Assembly (NCBI GenBank): GCA_029557915.1
Contig: JAKQHS010000148.1
Span: forward strand, 1-58,999
Length of the DNA stretch: 58,999 bases
Origin: Bacteroidota bacterium
GTDB taxonomy: Bacteria > Bacteroidota > Bacteroidia > Chitinophagales > Saprospiraceae
Direction of reading: 5' to 3'
The notes under the pieces are model-generated. The model was given only the letters and a program-made list of their open reading frames with translations. It did no database searches and was not told the origin of the DNA. The position numbers were made by a program, and so were the translations under genes. Shown piece after piece: positions 44,917-52,964 of this stretch. Within the stretch, counting starts at the first letter, position 1. The number at the start of each line of letters is the position of its first letter.

Positions 44917-45975
44917 GTGAACGATATCCATGCAATAGGTTGTTCGCAATTGGGCAATAAAAGCCGGCCGGAGGTATTTGCTTATGTGGAAAAAGAAATT
45001 AAGGATAATTTGATGGAATTGAGTCCTGACGTTAACTCCAAAACCTACGGAAGGGTCACCCAATGGTTTGCCTACGCACTTCTTGCTAAATTATACCTCA
45101 ATGCCGAGGTTTATACGGGAAAGCCGAGATGGAACGATTGTATTGCAGCTTGTAATGCGATCCTAACTTCAAATAAATATACCCTGGAGGAAAATTTCTT
45201 TTCTAATTTTTTAGTAGCCAATGAAAAATCCGGGGAAAATATTTTTGTGATTCCTTTCGACATCAATGCTGGGCTCAATTCTTTTTGGATTCAGGGTGCC
45301 ACCTTGCACTATAGCAGTTATTCTACATTTGGGCTTGAATCTGGGGGATTTAACGGATTTTGCAGTACAGCGGAATATTTAAAACTGTTTGACATCCAGG
45401 ACAACCGGCGAAAAATGTTTCTGGTTGGCCAACAGTATGTCAATCAAATCAAGGATTCTGCACATATCCAATACGATCCCGCTATTGATCTCCCTCTTAT
45501 TTTTGATCCCGTCATCACCAACTTTTCAAATTCTTCACCGGAGTCCAGATTGTTGGGAGCACGCTGCGCAAAATGGGAATTCAATAAAAGTGGCAGTGGA
45601 CTGATGAGTAATGATTTTGCCGTATACCGGCTCGCTGATATCATACTGATGAAGGCAGAAGCTCAATTCCGGAACGGGGATGTGGAGAATGCTTTAATGA
45701 CCATTAATCAAAAAATAAACAGGGTGTCCATTCGAAGCCGGGCAGGTCTCCCTGATTTTGGACTTTCTGAAATGAACCCCGATGGTATTTTAGCGGAACG
45801 TGCAAGAGAATTATCCTGGGAAGGCCATCGCCGGAATGACATGATACGACTGGGACATTATACCGATGCCAGAATACCGGAAAAAACACCATCCGAAGGT
45901 TTCAGAACGCTTTACCCGATACCGAAATCCGAATTGGATAAAAACCCATGCTTGGTGCAAAATCCGGGATACTGA
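44917..45975 (+). CDS. SusD/RagB-type lipoprotein, C-terminal part
   Basis: The rest of the interrupted SusD in the same frame; the GTG at 44917 is only the first possible start after the stop. It holds the TPR-like SusD core (QWFAYALLAKLYLNAEVY, NDCIAACNAILTS) and the C-terminal family signature (RLADIILMKAEAQFRNG, LAERARELSWEGHRRNDMIRLG, YPIPKSELDKNP). With the first part it would make 524 residues, normal for the family. All motifs after the stop are intact, so the interruption is either recent or an artefact. Without the lipobox half, this piece could not be exported or anchored. Confidence 0.82.
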   Translation: MNDIHAIGCSQLGNKSRPEVFAYVEKEIKDNLMELSPDVNSKTYGRVTQWFAYALLAKLYLNAEVYTGKPRWNDCIAACNAILTSNKYTLEENFFSNFLVANEKSGENIFVIPFDINAGLNSFWIQGATLHYSSYSTFGLESGGFNGFCSTAEYLKLFDIQDNRRKMFLVGQQYVNQIKDSAHIQYDPAIDLPLIFDPVITNFSNSSPESRLLGARCAKWEFNKSGSGLMSNDFAVYRLADIILMKAEAQFRNGDVENALMTINQKINRVSIRSRAGLPDFGLSEMNPDGILAERARELSWEGHRRNDMIRLGHYTDARIPEKTPSEGFRTLYPIPKSELDKNPCLVQNPGY

Positions 45976-45977
45976 AA

Positions 45978-45989
45978 TGGGACGTCCCA
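45978..45989. promoter_or_regulatory. Perfect 12-bp palindrome between susD and the propeller kinase
   Basis: TGGGACGTCCCA is a perfect palindrome lying 2 bases after the susD stop and 28 bases before the kinase start. It could be an operator or a weak hairpin at the end of the susCD transcript. The short length makes chance a real possibility. Confidence 0.3.
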
Positions 45990-46017
45990 ATTTGGACTTT
46001 AATTAAGACATCAAATT

Positions 46018-47679
46018 ATGCTTAAAATTAGCATGCAAAGGTGGCTCATCAGGGAAACGCGTATACTTTATTTGATTTTTCTCTTTAGTGAGTACCAAAA
46101 CATCCAAGCTCAAAACGAAACTTTGCGTTTTGAACACATCGGCATTGAAGAAGGTATTTCAAATGAGATTACAACAGCCATATTGCTGGACAGCAAGGGA
46201 TACCTGTGGATTGGCACCTCGGATGGTTTAAATAAATATGACGGGTATAATTTTACCAAATACAGGTTTGATCCATTTGATACCAATTCTATTTCTCAAA
46301 ACTGGATATATTCTATTTTCGAAGACAGTCATGGCGTGATCTGGGTTTCTTCTTTCGAAGGCATGTGTAAGTTCGATCGGGCCACTGAAAAATTTACGCG
46401 GTATAAACCATCTCCCAATGCCCGGTTTTCTGATCCAAACATAAGTGTTATAAACGAAGACAACGAGGGAATGATTTGGACTGGAAGCTATGCCTCAGGA
46501 TTGTGTCGCTTCAATCCGAAAACAGGAAAATTTTTGCCTGACTCTATTGATCTGGATTATCCCAGGTCTCCGGATAATAAAACCATCTGGCCTTTCGATG
46601 GGGTGAATTGTATTTATAAAGACCGGGAAGGTACCTTATGGGTTGGGAATACAACCGGTTTACACCAAATAAAACCAACTGCAGCGAAACCCGGTCAGCC
46701 ATCAGGGTATATCATTAAAAATTACCGTCCTGATCCATTTAACGCAGATAGCCTGAGCGGTATGGTTACCTCTGTCCTGGAGGATAAGGCCGGTATCATC
46801 TGGGTGGCCACGAATAATGGATTAAATAGTTTAGATCAAAAGACCGGCTGTTTTAAACGGTATCAACATGACCCCAAAAACATGCTGTCAATGAGTAATA
46901 ACAGTTCATATGCCTGGGGTGGCAGAGGGATGAAAGAAGATCAGCAGGGTAATTTATGGATATGCACCAGCAAAGGATTGAATAAATTGAATAAGAACCG
47001 CACGGTATTTACAAGATATTTTCACAACGCGGACGATCCCCGCAGCTTAAGTACAGATAATGTTACCAGCCTCGAAATAGACAGGGCAGGCATTTTATGG
47101 GTGGGTTCTGCGGCTAAGCTTAATAAAGCCAAACTGAATGATAAGGGATTTGGACTCAGGCGTAATGATCCAAACGATTTGAATTCTTTAAGCAATAATG
47201 AAGTCACCAGCATAGTGGAAGATTCATCCGGTATGATTTGGATAGGAACTTATAAGGGAGGATTGAACCGTTGGGACAAAAGGACAAATAAGTTTACTCA
47301 TTTCAGACACGATCCGGCAAATCCCAGATCACTGAGACACGATGCCGTTCGTGCGATTTTAGAAGACCGAAACGGACATCTTTGGGTAGGCAATGGAGAT
47401 GTATTATCCCTTTTCAATAACCAAATGGGCGAATTCACGCATTATAAAAGTAACGACGAAAATTATAAAGAAGAACATCAGTTGATTTTATCTATTACTG
47501 AAGACCGGGAGGGGCTGCTTTGGATAGCTACCCGGGGTGATGGCATCAGGAAATTCGATAAAAAAGCACGTACGTACTTAAAACACTATCATCATAACAA
47601 GACCGATTCCACGGGCATCAGTGATTATGGGGCCATGGCTATCCTTGCAGATTCAAGGGATATATATGGATTGGCCTAA
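46018..47679 (+). CDS. reg_prop/Y_Y_Y sensor kinase, N-terminal part (frameshifted)
   Basis: Periplasmic propeller half of an HTCS-like sensor kinase. A signal sequence is followed by repeated blades with the two-component propeller signature (LLDSKGYLWIGTSDGLNKYD, EDSHGVIWVSSFEGMCKFD, EDKAGIIWVATNNGLNSLD, EDSSGMIWIGTYKGGLNRWD, EDREGLLWIATRGDGIRKFD), a fold used to sense polysaccharide fragments. The frame ends at TAA after DSRDIYGLA. One G appears missing from the GGG at 47657-47659: with GGGG the frame reads DSRGYIWIGLSTIATDRLN and joins the next entry, giving 1169 residues overall. Its place just after susCD suggests it senses the imported substrate. Confidence 0.85.
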   Translation: MLKISMQRWLIRETRILYLIFLFSEYQNIQAQNETLRFEHIGIEEGISNEITTAILLDSKGYLWIGTSDGLNKYDGYNFTKYRFDPFDTNSISQNWIYSIFEDSHGVIWVSSFEGMCKFDRATEKFTRYKPSPNARFSDPNISVINEDNEGMIWTGSYASGLCRFNPKTGKFLPDSIDLDYPRSPDNKTIWPFDGVNCIYKDREGTLWVGNTTGLHQIKPTAAKPGQPSGYIIKNYRPDPFNADSLSGMVTSVLEDKAGIIWVATNNGLNSLDQKTGCFKRYQHDPKNMLSMSNNSSYAWGGRGMKEDQQGNLWICTSKGLNKLNKNRTVFTRYFHNADDPRSLSTDNVTSLEIDRAGILWVGSAAKLNKAKLNDKGFGLRRNDPNDLNSLSNNEVTSIVEDSSGMIWIGTYKGGLNRWDKRTNKFTHFRHDPANPRSLRHDAVRAILEDRNGHLWVGNGDVLSLFNNQMGEFTHYKSNDENYKEEHQLILSITEDREGLLWIATRGDGIRKFDKKARTYLKHYHHNKTDSTGISDYGAMAILADSRDIYGLA

Positions 47680-47783
47680 GCACGATCGCTACCGACCGGC
47701 TGAATAAGCGAACAGACTCCATTACTCATTTTAAACATGATTCGAAGGATACAGCGAGCATCAGTTCTAATAGTGTCCTCGGT

Positions 47784-49526
47784 TTGTACGAGGATACCGG
47801 AGGAAATATTTGGCTTGGTACCTGGGGAGGGGGCTTGTGCCGTTTCGATTATCAAACTGGAAAGTTTACAACCTTTACAGATAAACATGGTCTTGCTGAT
47901 AACACCGTATATTCTATTTTGGAAGACAACGATAACTATCTCTGGCTGGGAACTCAAAATGGGCTTTCAAGGTTTGATCCTGTTCAAAAAACATTTACTA
48001 ATTACTATTATAGAGATGGATTGCAAGGCAATATTTTTGCTGTGAGTGAAAGTTTACGCTCTGGACATTTTAAGGGCAAGGATGGCACCTTGTACTTGGG
48101 AAGCAATAATGGATTTAACTTTTTTGATCCACTGCAAATTAAAGCGGATAGTTCTATTGCACCCGTAGTGATTACCCAATTTAAGCTCTTTGATAAAGTA
48201 GTAAAGGGCGCCAGTGAATTAAAAGAAATTGTTTTGGTTTACGATCAGAATTATTTTTCTTTCGAATTCTCCTCTTTAAGTTATGACAACCCGGCTAAAA
48301 ACCAGTATGCCTATAAGCTGGAAGGTGTGGATAAAGATTGGATTTATAGCGGATCGAGACACTATGCAGGCTATACGGATATTAAACCAGGCCACCATAA
48401 TTTCAAGGTGAAAGGAACAAACAGCGATGGCATTTGGAATGAAAAGGGCGCCGCCATTTCGATAATTATTAACCCACCCTGGTGGAAGACCTGGTGGGCA
48501 TATACCATTTATGGGTTGCTTTTTATGGCAGCCATACTCATTATTTACCGTATGCAAAAGCAACGTATCCTCCGCAACGAAAGGCAGAAAACCCAGGCCA
48601 AAGAGATTGAGCAGGCCAAGGAAATCGAAAAAGCGTATAGGGATCTTAAATTAACCAAGGATCAGCTTATCCAGTCTGAAAAAATGGCCTCTTTGGGCGA
48701 GCTCACTTCCGGCATAGCCCATGAAATCAAAAACCCCCTGAATTTTATCAATAACTTTTCCGAACTCAATATGGAACTGATCCATGAAGTGGATGAAGAC
48801 TTTACCCCAAAAATGGAGGAATCGGAACAAGCAGGGTGGACCCATTCCATTAAAACACTTAAAAAGAATTCAGAAAAGATCAACCATCACGGGAAACGCA
48901 TCGACGAGATTGTCAAAGGGATGCTTGCCCATTCCCGGATGGGCAATATCAAAAAGGAACCGGTCCAAATCAACGCTTTATGCGAGGATGCCCTGAAACT
49001 GGCCTACCATGGATTCCGCGCCAAAGAAAAGGCATTTCATGCCAGCTGCGAGACCCGCCTGGAAGCCAATATACCGGTGGTTATGGTAATACCCCAGGAA
49101 ATAAGCCGGGTCATGCTCAATCTGATCAATAATGCCTTTTATGCGGTGCATATTAAAATGCTTCAAAGTCAAAAACTGAAGGTGGAGGATTCCCTCCAGA
49201 TGGAAACGAGGTATGAACCATCAGTGATCCTGAGCACCCATTTCCAGGGAAATAAGGTTTCGATTATGGTATCGGATAATGGAACCGGAATCCCGGATGA
49301 AGTCATCGGTAAAGTGTTCCAGCCCTTCTTTACCACCAAACCAACGGGAGAAGGCACGGGATTGGGGCTTTCCATTGCCTACGATATCGTTACCAAAGGG
49401 CACGGGGGGGAATTAAAGGTGAAATCCAAAGCAGGCATAGGTACGGATTTCGAAATTATATTGCCGGTGACTGCACCCAAACCACCCGTGCCGGAATCCC
49501 CTCACCACTCAAAGCAGGTCCTTTGA
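47784..49526 (+). CDS. reg_prop/Y_Y_Y sensor kinase, C-terminal part (frameshifted)
   Basis: Continuation in a different frame; the true join is near 47660 and the TTG at 47784 is only a nominal start. It carries the last propeller blades (EDTGGNIWLGTWGGGLCRFD), the Y_Y_Y domain (FEFSSLSYDNPAKNQYAYKL), one membrane span (WAYTIYGLLFMAAILIIY), a coiled coil with KEIEQAKEIEKA repeats, the H box GIAHEIKNPLNF (His313 of the fragment) and HATPase ([24 protein letters not shown]). It differs from classical HTCS proteins in lacking a fused receiver and HTH. The receiver gene just downstream is the likely output. Catalytic motifs are intact. Confidence 0.88.
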   Translation: MYEDTGGNIWLGTWGGGLCRFDYQTGKFTTFTDKHGLADNTVYSILEDNDNYLWLGTQNGLSRFDPVQKTFTNYYYRDGLQGNIFAVSESLRSGHFKGKDGTLYLGSNNGFNFFDPLQIKADSSIAPVVITQFKLFDKVVKGASELKEIVLVYDQNYFSFEFSSLSYDNPAKNQYAYKLEGVDKDWIYSGSRHYAGYTDIKPGHHNFKVKGTNSDGIWNEKGAAISIIINPPWWKTWWAYTIYGLLFMAAILIIYRMQKQRILRNERQKTQAKEIEQAKEIEKAYRDLKLTKDQLIQSEKMASLGELTSGIAHEIKNPLNFINNFSELNMELIHEVDEDFTPKMEESEQAGWTHSIKTLKKNSEKINHHGKRIDEIVKGMLAHSRMGNIKKEPVQINALCEDALKLAYHGFRAKEKAFHASCETRLEANIPVVMVIPQEISRVMLNLINNAFYAVHIKMLQSQKLKVEDSLQMETRYEPSVILSTHFQGNKVSIMVSDNGTGIPDEVIGKVFQPFFTTKPTGEGTGLGLSIAYDIVTKGHGGELKVKSKAGIGTDFEIILPVTAPKPPVPESPHHSKQVL

Positions 49527-49562
49527 ACAATTCTTTTTAATAATTTGAAAACCAAACCACAA

Positions 49563-50009
49563 ATGCCCATTATCCTTGTAGCAGACGACGAAGAAGACCA
49601 GGAAGAACTTATCCTTCAGCGATTTTCAGGCAAGCCGTTTTTGGATGGTTATGAATTTGTTTTTGCCCGGAATGGACCTGATGCCTGGAGAAAAATTCAG
49701 GAAAGGCCCGAGATTGAAATGGCGCTTTTGGACATCAATATGCCGGGGATGGATGGCCTCACCTTATTGGGTAAAATAAAGGACGCCAGGCCTGAGATGA
49801 CTTCCGTGATTGTATCGGCCTATGGAGACATGACCAATATCCGGAGCGCCATGAACAAAGGAGCTTACGATTTTCTAACCAAACCCATTGACCTCAATGA
49901 CCTTGAAATCACCCTGAAGAAGAGCCTGGCCCAGGTCAGGCAGGTCAAGGAAACCGCCAAAACCGAGCGTGAAAATCAATCCCTGAAAATTAAAACGGTG
50001 GAGCTGTAA
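49563..50009 (+). CDS. Receiver-domain response regulator (upstream half of a receiver-LytS protein)
   Basis: 148-residue CheY-like receiver. Acidic pair in VADDEEDQ, phospho-acceptor Asp in LLDINMPGMDG, Ser/Thr in VSAYGD and Lys in FLTKPIDL, followed by a helical coiled-coil tail. I prefer the ATG at 49563 over the TTG at 49545. It ends with TAA at 50007-50009, immediately followed in the same frame by the ATG of a LytS-type kinase. Related proteins carry both domains on one chain with ELEMQALR at this join, so the stop may be a GAA-to-TAA change. Probable phosphorylation target of the propeller kinase, by position. Confidence 0.88.
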   Translation: MPIILVADDEEDQEELILQRFSGKPFLDGYEFVFARNGPDAWRKIQERPEIEMALLDINMPGMDGLTLLGKIKDARPEMTSVIVSAYGDMTNIRSAMNKGAYDFLTKPIDLNDLEITLKKSLAQVRQVKETAKTERENQSLKIKTVEL

Positions 50010-50633
50010 ATGCAGGCGCTCCGGGCACGGATGAACCCTCATTTCATCTTTAACTGCCTGAATTCCATCAACAATTTCATCCTGAAAAACGAACAGGCAA
50101 AAGCCTCGGAATTCCTTTTGAAATTTTCAAAGCTGATCCGGCATATCCTGCAAAACTCCATGTTCCCGCTGATCACCCTGGATCAGGAACTGGAAGCCCT
50201 CCGCCTGTATATTGAAATCGAAGCCCTGCGCTTCCATCAGCAATTTGAATACCGGATCCGTTTGGGCGATGGACTGGACAGTATGTCGATCCGGGTGACC
50301 CCGCTCATTTATCAACCTTTTGTGGAAAATGCTATTCACCATGGCCTCCTCCCCAAAGAAGGTCCCGGTCACCTGGAGCTCGAAATTTTTGAAGAAGGGG
50401 AGTCCCTGGTATGCCTGGTCCGGGATGATGGCGTCGGGAGGCCAGAACAAGCATTACAAGCCGCTCAACCTGCGGGTCATAAATCCCTGGGCATCCGATT
50501 AACCACTGAACGCATTGGCTTGCTGCCCATCCCGGACCGGTCAATCCGGCCGGTCACGATCCAGGACCTTACCGATGCGATGGGTAAACCGGCAGGTACG
50601 GAAGTTCGGATTCAAACCCCCTTGCAAGTATGA
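50010..50633 (+). CDS. LytS/YehU-type histidine kinase domain protein
   Basis: 207-residue His_kinase-family (LytS-like) core. MQALRARMNPHFIFNCLNSI carries the phospho-acceptor His11. An ATPase domain follows with YQPFVENAIHHGL (N box) and VRDDGVGRPEQA. It has no sensor of its own; the receiver module just upstream, in the same frame and separated only by TAA, would supply regulation if the two were one protein. Its TGA overlaps the next ATG by four bases (ATGA, 50630-50633), a standard coupling with its partner regulator. Whether it is made by re-initiation or is the tail of an interrupted fusion is unresolved. Confidence 0.9.
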   Translation: MQALRARMNPHFIFNCLNSINNFILKNEQAKASEFLLKFSKLIRHILQNSMFPLITLDQELEALRLYIEIEALRFHQQFEYRIRLGDGLDSMSIRVTPLIYQPFVENAIHHGLLPKEGPGHLELEIFEEGESLVCLVRDDGVGRPEQALQAAQPAGHKSLGIRLTTERIGLLPIPDRSIRPVTIQDLTDAMGKPAGTEVRIQTPLQV

Positions 50634-51376
50634 TCCGGTCGCTGATCATCGATGACGAAGAGAATGGCCGTTCTGCATTGCAGATGCTGGTCCACGAGTA
50701 TTGCCCCGATGTACGGGTGCTGGAGTCCTGCTCTTCGGCGGCAGATGGTTTGCGCGCAATCGTAGAGCGGAAACCCGACCTGATCTTTCTGGACATCGAA
50801 ATGCCTCTGATGACCGGCTTTGACCTCCTGGAAAAGATCAGCCATCTGCCCATTTCCGTGATCTTTACTACTGCTTTTCATCAATACGCCATCAAAGCGA
50901 TCCGTTACAGCGCACTGGATTATTTGTTGAAGCCCATTGATCCCGAAGAACTCATTGCAGCCGTTGGACGTTACCGGGCTCAGCTTTCGAAGCCGGTAGC
51001 CGATCAATTCCGGTTTCTGATGGACAAACTTGCCCAAAAGGAACATACCCACCGGAAACTGGCCATCCCCAATATGGAAGGGTTTAAACTGGTATCCGTG
51101 GATGAAATCGTTTCCTGCGAGGCGGATGACAACTACACCCACATCAACCTGAAAAACAAGTCCAGGATCACGGCGAGCCGTACTTTGAAAGAAATCCAGC
51201 AACTGCTTGAGGATTATGACCTGTTTATCCGGATCCATCACGGGTACCTGGTCAATTTGAGGGAAGTAAGCCAATACATACGCGGGGAAGGCGGCTATGT
51301 GATTATGACGGACGGCAGCCACTTTAATGTTTCAAGGAATAAAAAGGAAGCCCTGCTCCGTCATCTGATACGATAA
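50630..51376 (+). CDS. LytTR-family response regulator
   Basis: 248-residue DNA-binding regulator. Receiver domain (1-120) with acidic Asp8 and Asp9, phospho-acceptor Asp55 in FLDIEMP and Lys101 in LLKPID. A LytTR domain follows (about 140-248, IPNMEGFKLVSVDEIVSCEA, NYTHINL, FIRIHHGYLVNLREV, SRNKKEALL), a beta-type DNA binder that recognises paired direct repeats. Overlap with the LytS-type kinase gene marks the pair as a two-component system. Targets are unknown; no clear LytTR site was found by eye. Confidence 0.93.
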   Translation: MIRSLIIDDEENGRSALQMLVHEYCPDVRVLESCSSAADGLRAIVERKPDLIFLDIEMPLMTGFDLLEKISHLPISVIFTTAFHQYAIKAIRYSALDYLLKPIDPEELIAAVGRYRAQLSKPVADQFRFLMDKLAQKEHTHRKLAIPNMEGFKLVSVDEIVSCEADDNYTHINLKNKSRITASRTLKEIQQLLEDYDLFIRIHHGYLVNLREVSQYIRGEGGYVIMTDGSHFNVSRNKKEALLRHLIR

Positions 51377-51473
51377 GCATTTTTTTGGCAGTAAACCGTC
51401 CCGAAAAAAAACAGGGCCCAACTTAAGCAGGATCTGACTAATTTTACATCCCAAATAATCAATCCAAAACTAC

Positions 51474-51851
51474 ATGAAAATCCTGGTGGTAGACGACGAA
51501 AGGGATATCCAGGTCCTTTTTGAGCAACGGTTCCGCAAGGAGATCCGGAACGGGGAAATCCAGCTGGTCTTTGCCTTTTCCGGGGAAGAAGCGCTCACTT
51601 TCCTCCAGTCAAGCGACCATGAAGCCATCCTGATCCTCTCTGACATCAACATGCCGGGAATGAGCGGGCTGGACCTGCTCTCCAGGATCAAAACCAAATA
51701 TAAAACCCCTCCTCCGGTAGTCATGATGATTACCGCCTACGGGGATGCCGAAAACTACAACCGGGCGATGTCCCTCGGTGCGGATGATTTCCTCACGAAA
51801 CCACTGGATTTCACTATATTGAAAGACAAATTGAAGAATATCGAGGTATGA
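51474..51851 (+). CDS. CheY-like single-domain response regulator
   Basis: 125-residue stand-alone receiver: VVDDERD, phospho-acceptor Asp57 in ILSDINMPGM, ITAYGD and FLTKPLDF. No output domain. Its TGA overlaps the start of the receiver-cyclase gene by four bases (ATGA at 51848-51851). The two receivers share the RFRKEIR/KFRKQIR segment and the SDINMP motif, so they look like duplicates. It probably works as a phosphate sink, a relay or a competitor for the same kinase (inference). Confidence 0.92.
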   Translation: MKILVVDDERDIQVLFEQRFRKEIRNGEIQLVFAFSGEEALTFLQSSDHEAILILSDINMPGMSGLDLLSRIKTKYKTPPPVVMMITAYGDAENYNRAMSLGADDFLTKPLDFTILKDKLKNIEV

Positions 51852-52885
51852 CCAAGATCCTGGTGGCGGATGATGAAGCGGACCTGGAATCCCTGATCAA
51901 ACAAAAGTTCAGAAAACAGATCCGGGAGCAGCAGTACGAATTTGTTTTCGCGATGAATGGCAGGGAGGCCCTGGAAAAATTGAAGGACCATCCGGATATC
52001 GCCCTCCTGCTGAGTGACATCAATATGCCCGAAATGGACGGGCTCACGCTGATCACCAAAATCAAGGAAATCAATCCCATCCTGAAATCCGTGATCATTT
52101 CCGCCTATGGAGATATGGAAAACATCCGGACCGCCATGAACCGGGGAGCTTTTGATTTTCTGACCAAACCCGTCAATTTCGAGGACCTGGAGATCACCAT
52201 GGAAAAAACCATCCGGTACGTCAAACAGCTCCAGGAAACCGTCATGGCCATCCGGGAAAATAAAATCCTCCGGATGTATGTGGACGAGTCGGTCCTTCAG
52301 TTTATGAATCAAAAGGAAATCGAGGAGTCGATCCTGGCCAACGAATCCATCGTGGCTACCGTGGCTTTCATCGACATCACGGGATTTACCAAGATCACCG
52401 AATGCGAACCGGCCGATGAGGTGGTCAAACTGCTCAACCGCTATTTTGACGTGATCAGCAAGGAAATCATCAGGCATGGGGGGTATATCGACAAATTCAT
52501 CGGCGATGAGGTCATGGCGGTCTTTAAGGGAGAACACCACCTCGATCAGGCGATTGAAGCCTCCCTCGATATCCGCCAGGCCATTGAAAACCTGCCGGAG
52601 GCGGGCACCAGCCATTATCATCCCAAAGTCTCCATCGGGATCAATTCGGGGGAAATGATCTCCGGCAATATCGGGTCTGCCGGCATTAAACGGCTGGATT
52701 ATACCGTCATCGGGGATGTAGTGAATACGGCCAAGAGAATCCAGGCGGTGGCCCGGGAGGGCGAAATCATCATCCCGGAAAGCTGCGTGGAAAAAATAAA
52801 GGAGTCTTTCAAGGTCCGGAAAGTGGGCGAAGTGACCTTAAAGAACAAAGCAAAGCCGGTATCGGTGTTCCAGGTACTGGATTGA
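51848..52885 (+). CDS. Receiver-class III adenylate cyclase fusion
   Basis: 345 residues. Receiver (1-125; Asp57 in LLSDINMPEM, FLTKPVNF), a helical linker (126-165), then a class III nucleotide cyclase. Metal-binding residues are Asp176 (AFIDITGFT) and Asp220 (KFIGDEVMAVF). Lys216 and Asp284 (RLDYTVIGD) sit at the positions that select adenine, and Asn293 and Arg297 (VVNTAKR) at the transition-state positions. On those residues it should make cAMP from ATP under control of phosphorylation. Cytoplasmic. No cAMP receptor was found in the window. It is the last gene before a strong hairpin. Confidence 0.93.
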   Translation: MTKILVADDEADLESLIKQKFRKQIREQQYEFVFAMNGREALEKLKDHPDIALLLSDINMPEMDGLTLITKIKEINPILKSVIISAYGDMENIRTAMNRGAFDFLTKPVNFEDLEITMEKTIRYVKQLQETVMAIRENKILRMYVDESVLQFMNQKEIEESILANESIVATVAFIDITGFTKITECEPADEVVKLLNRYFDVISKEIIRHGGYIDKFIGDEVMAVFKGEHHLDQAIEASLDIRQAIENLPEAGTSHYHPKVSIGINSGEMISGNIGSAGIKRLDYTVIGDVVNTAKRIQAVAREGEIIIPESCVEKIKESFKVRKVGEVTLKNKAKPVSVFQVLD

Positions 52886-52921
52886 ATTGCTTGAAGTGAA
52901 GGGTTGACTTTGAGTCAGCTT

Positions 52922-52958
52922 AAAGTGAAGGCGTGACTCTGAGTCACACCTTCACTTT
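52922..52958. terminator. Bidirectional terminator hairpin between convergent genes
   Basis: AAAGTGAAGGCGTGACTC and GAGTCACACCTTCACTTT form an 18-bp stem with one mismatch around a single T. The A-run before and T-run after would give U-rich ends in both directions. A partial copy of the left arm lies just upstream (TGAAGTGAAGGGTTGACT, about 52892). It sits between the cyclase gene and the convergent aldehyde dehydrogenase. Confidence 0.8.
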
Positions 52959-52964
52959 AATCCC

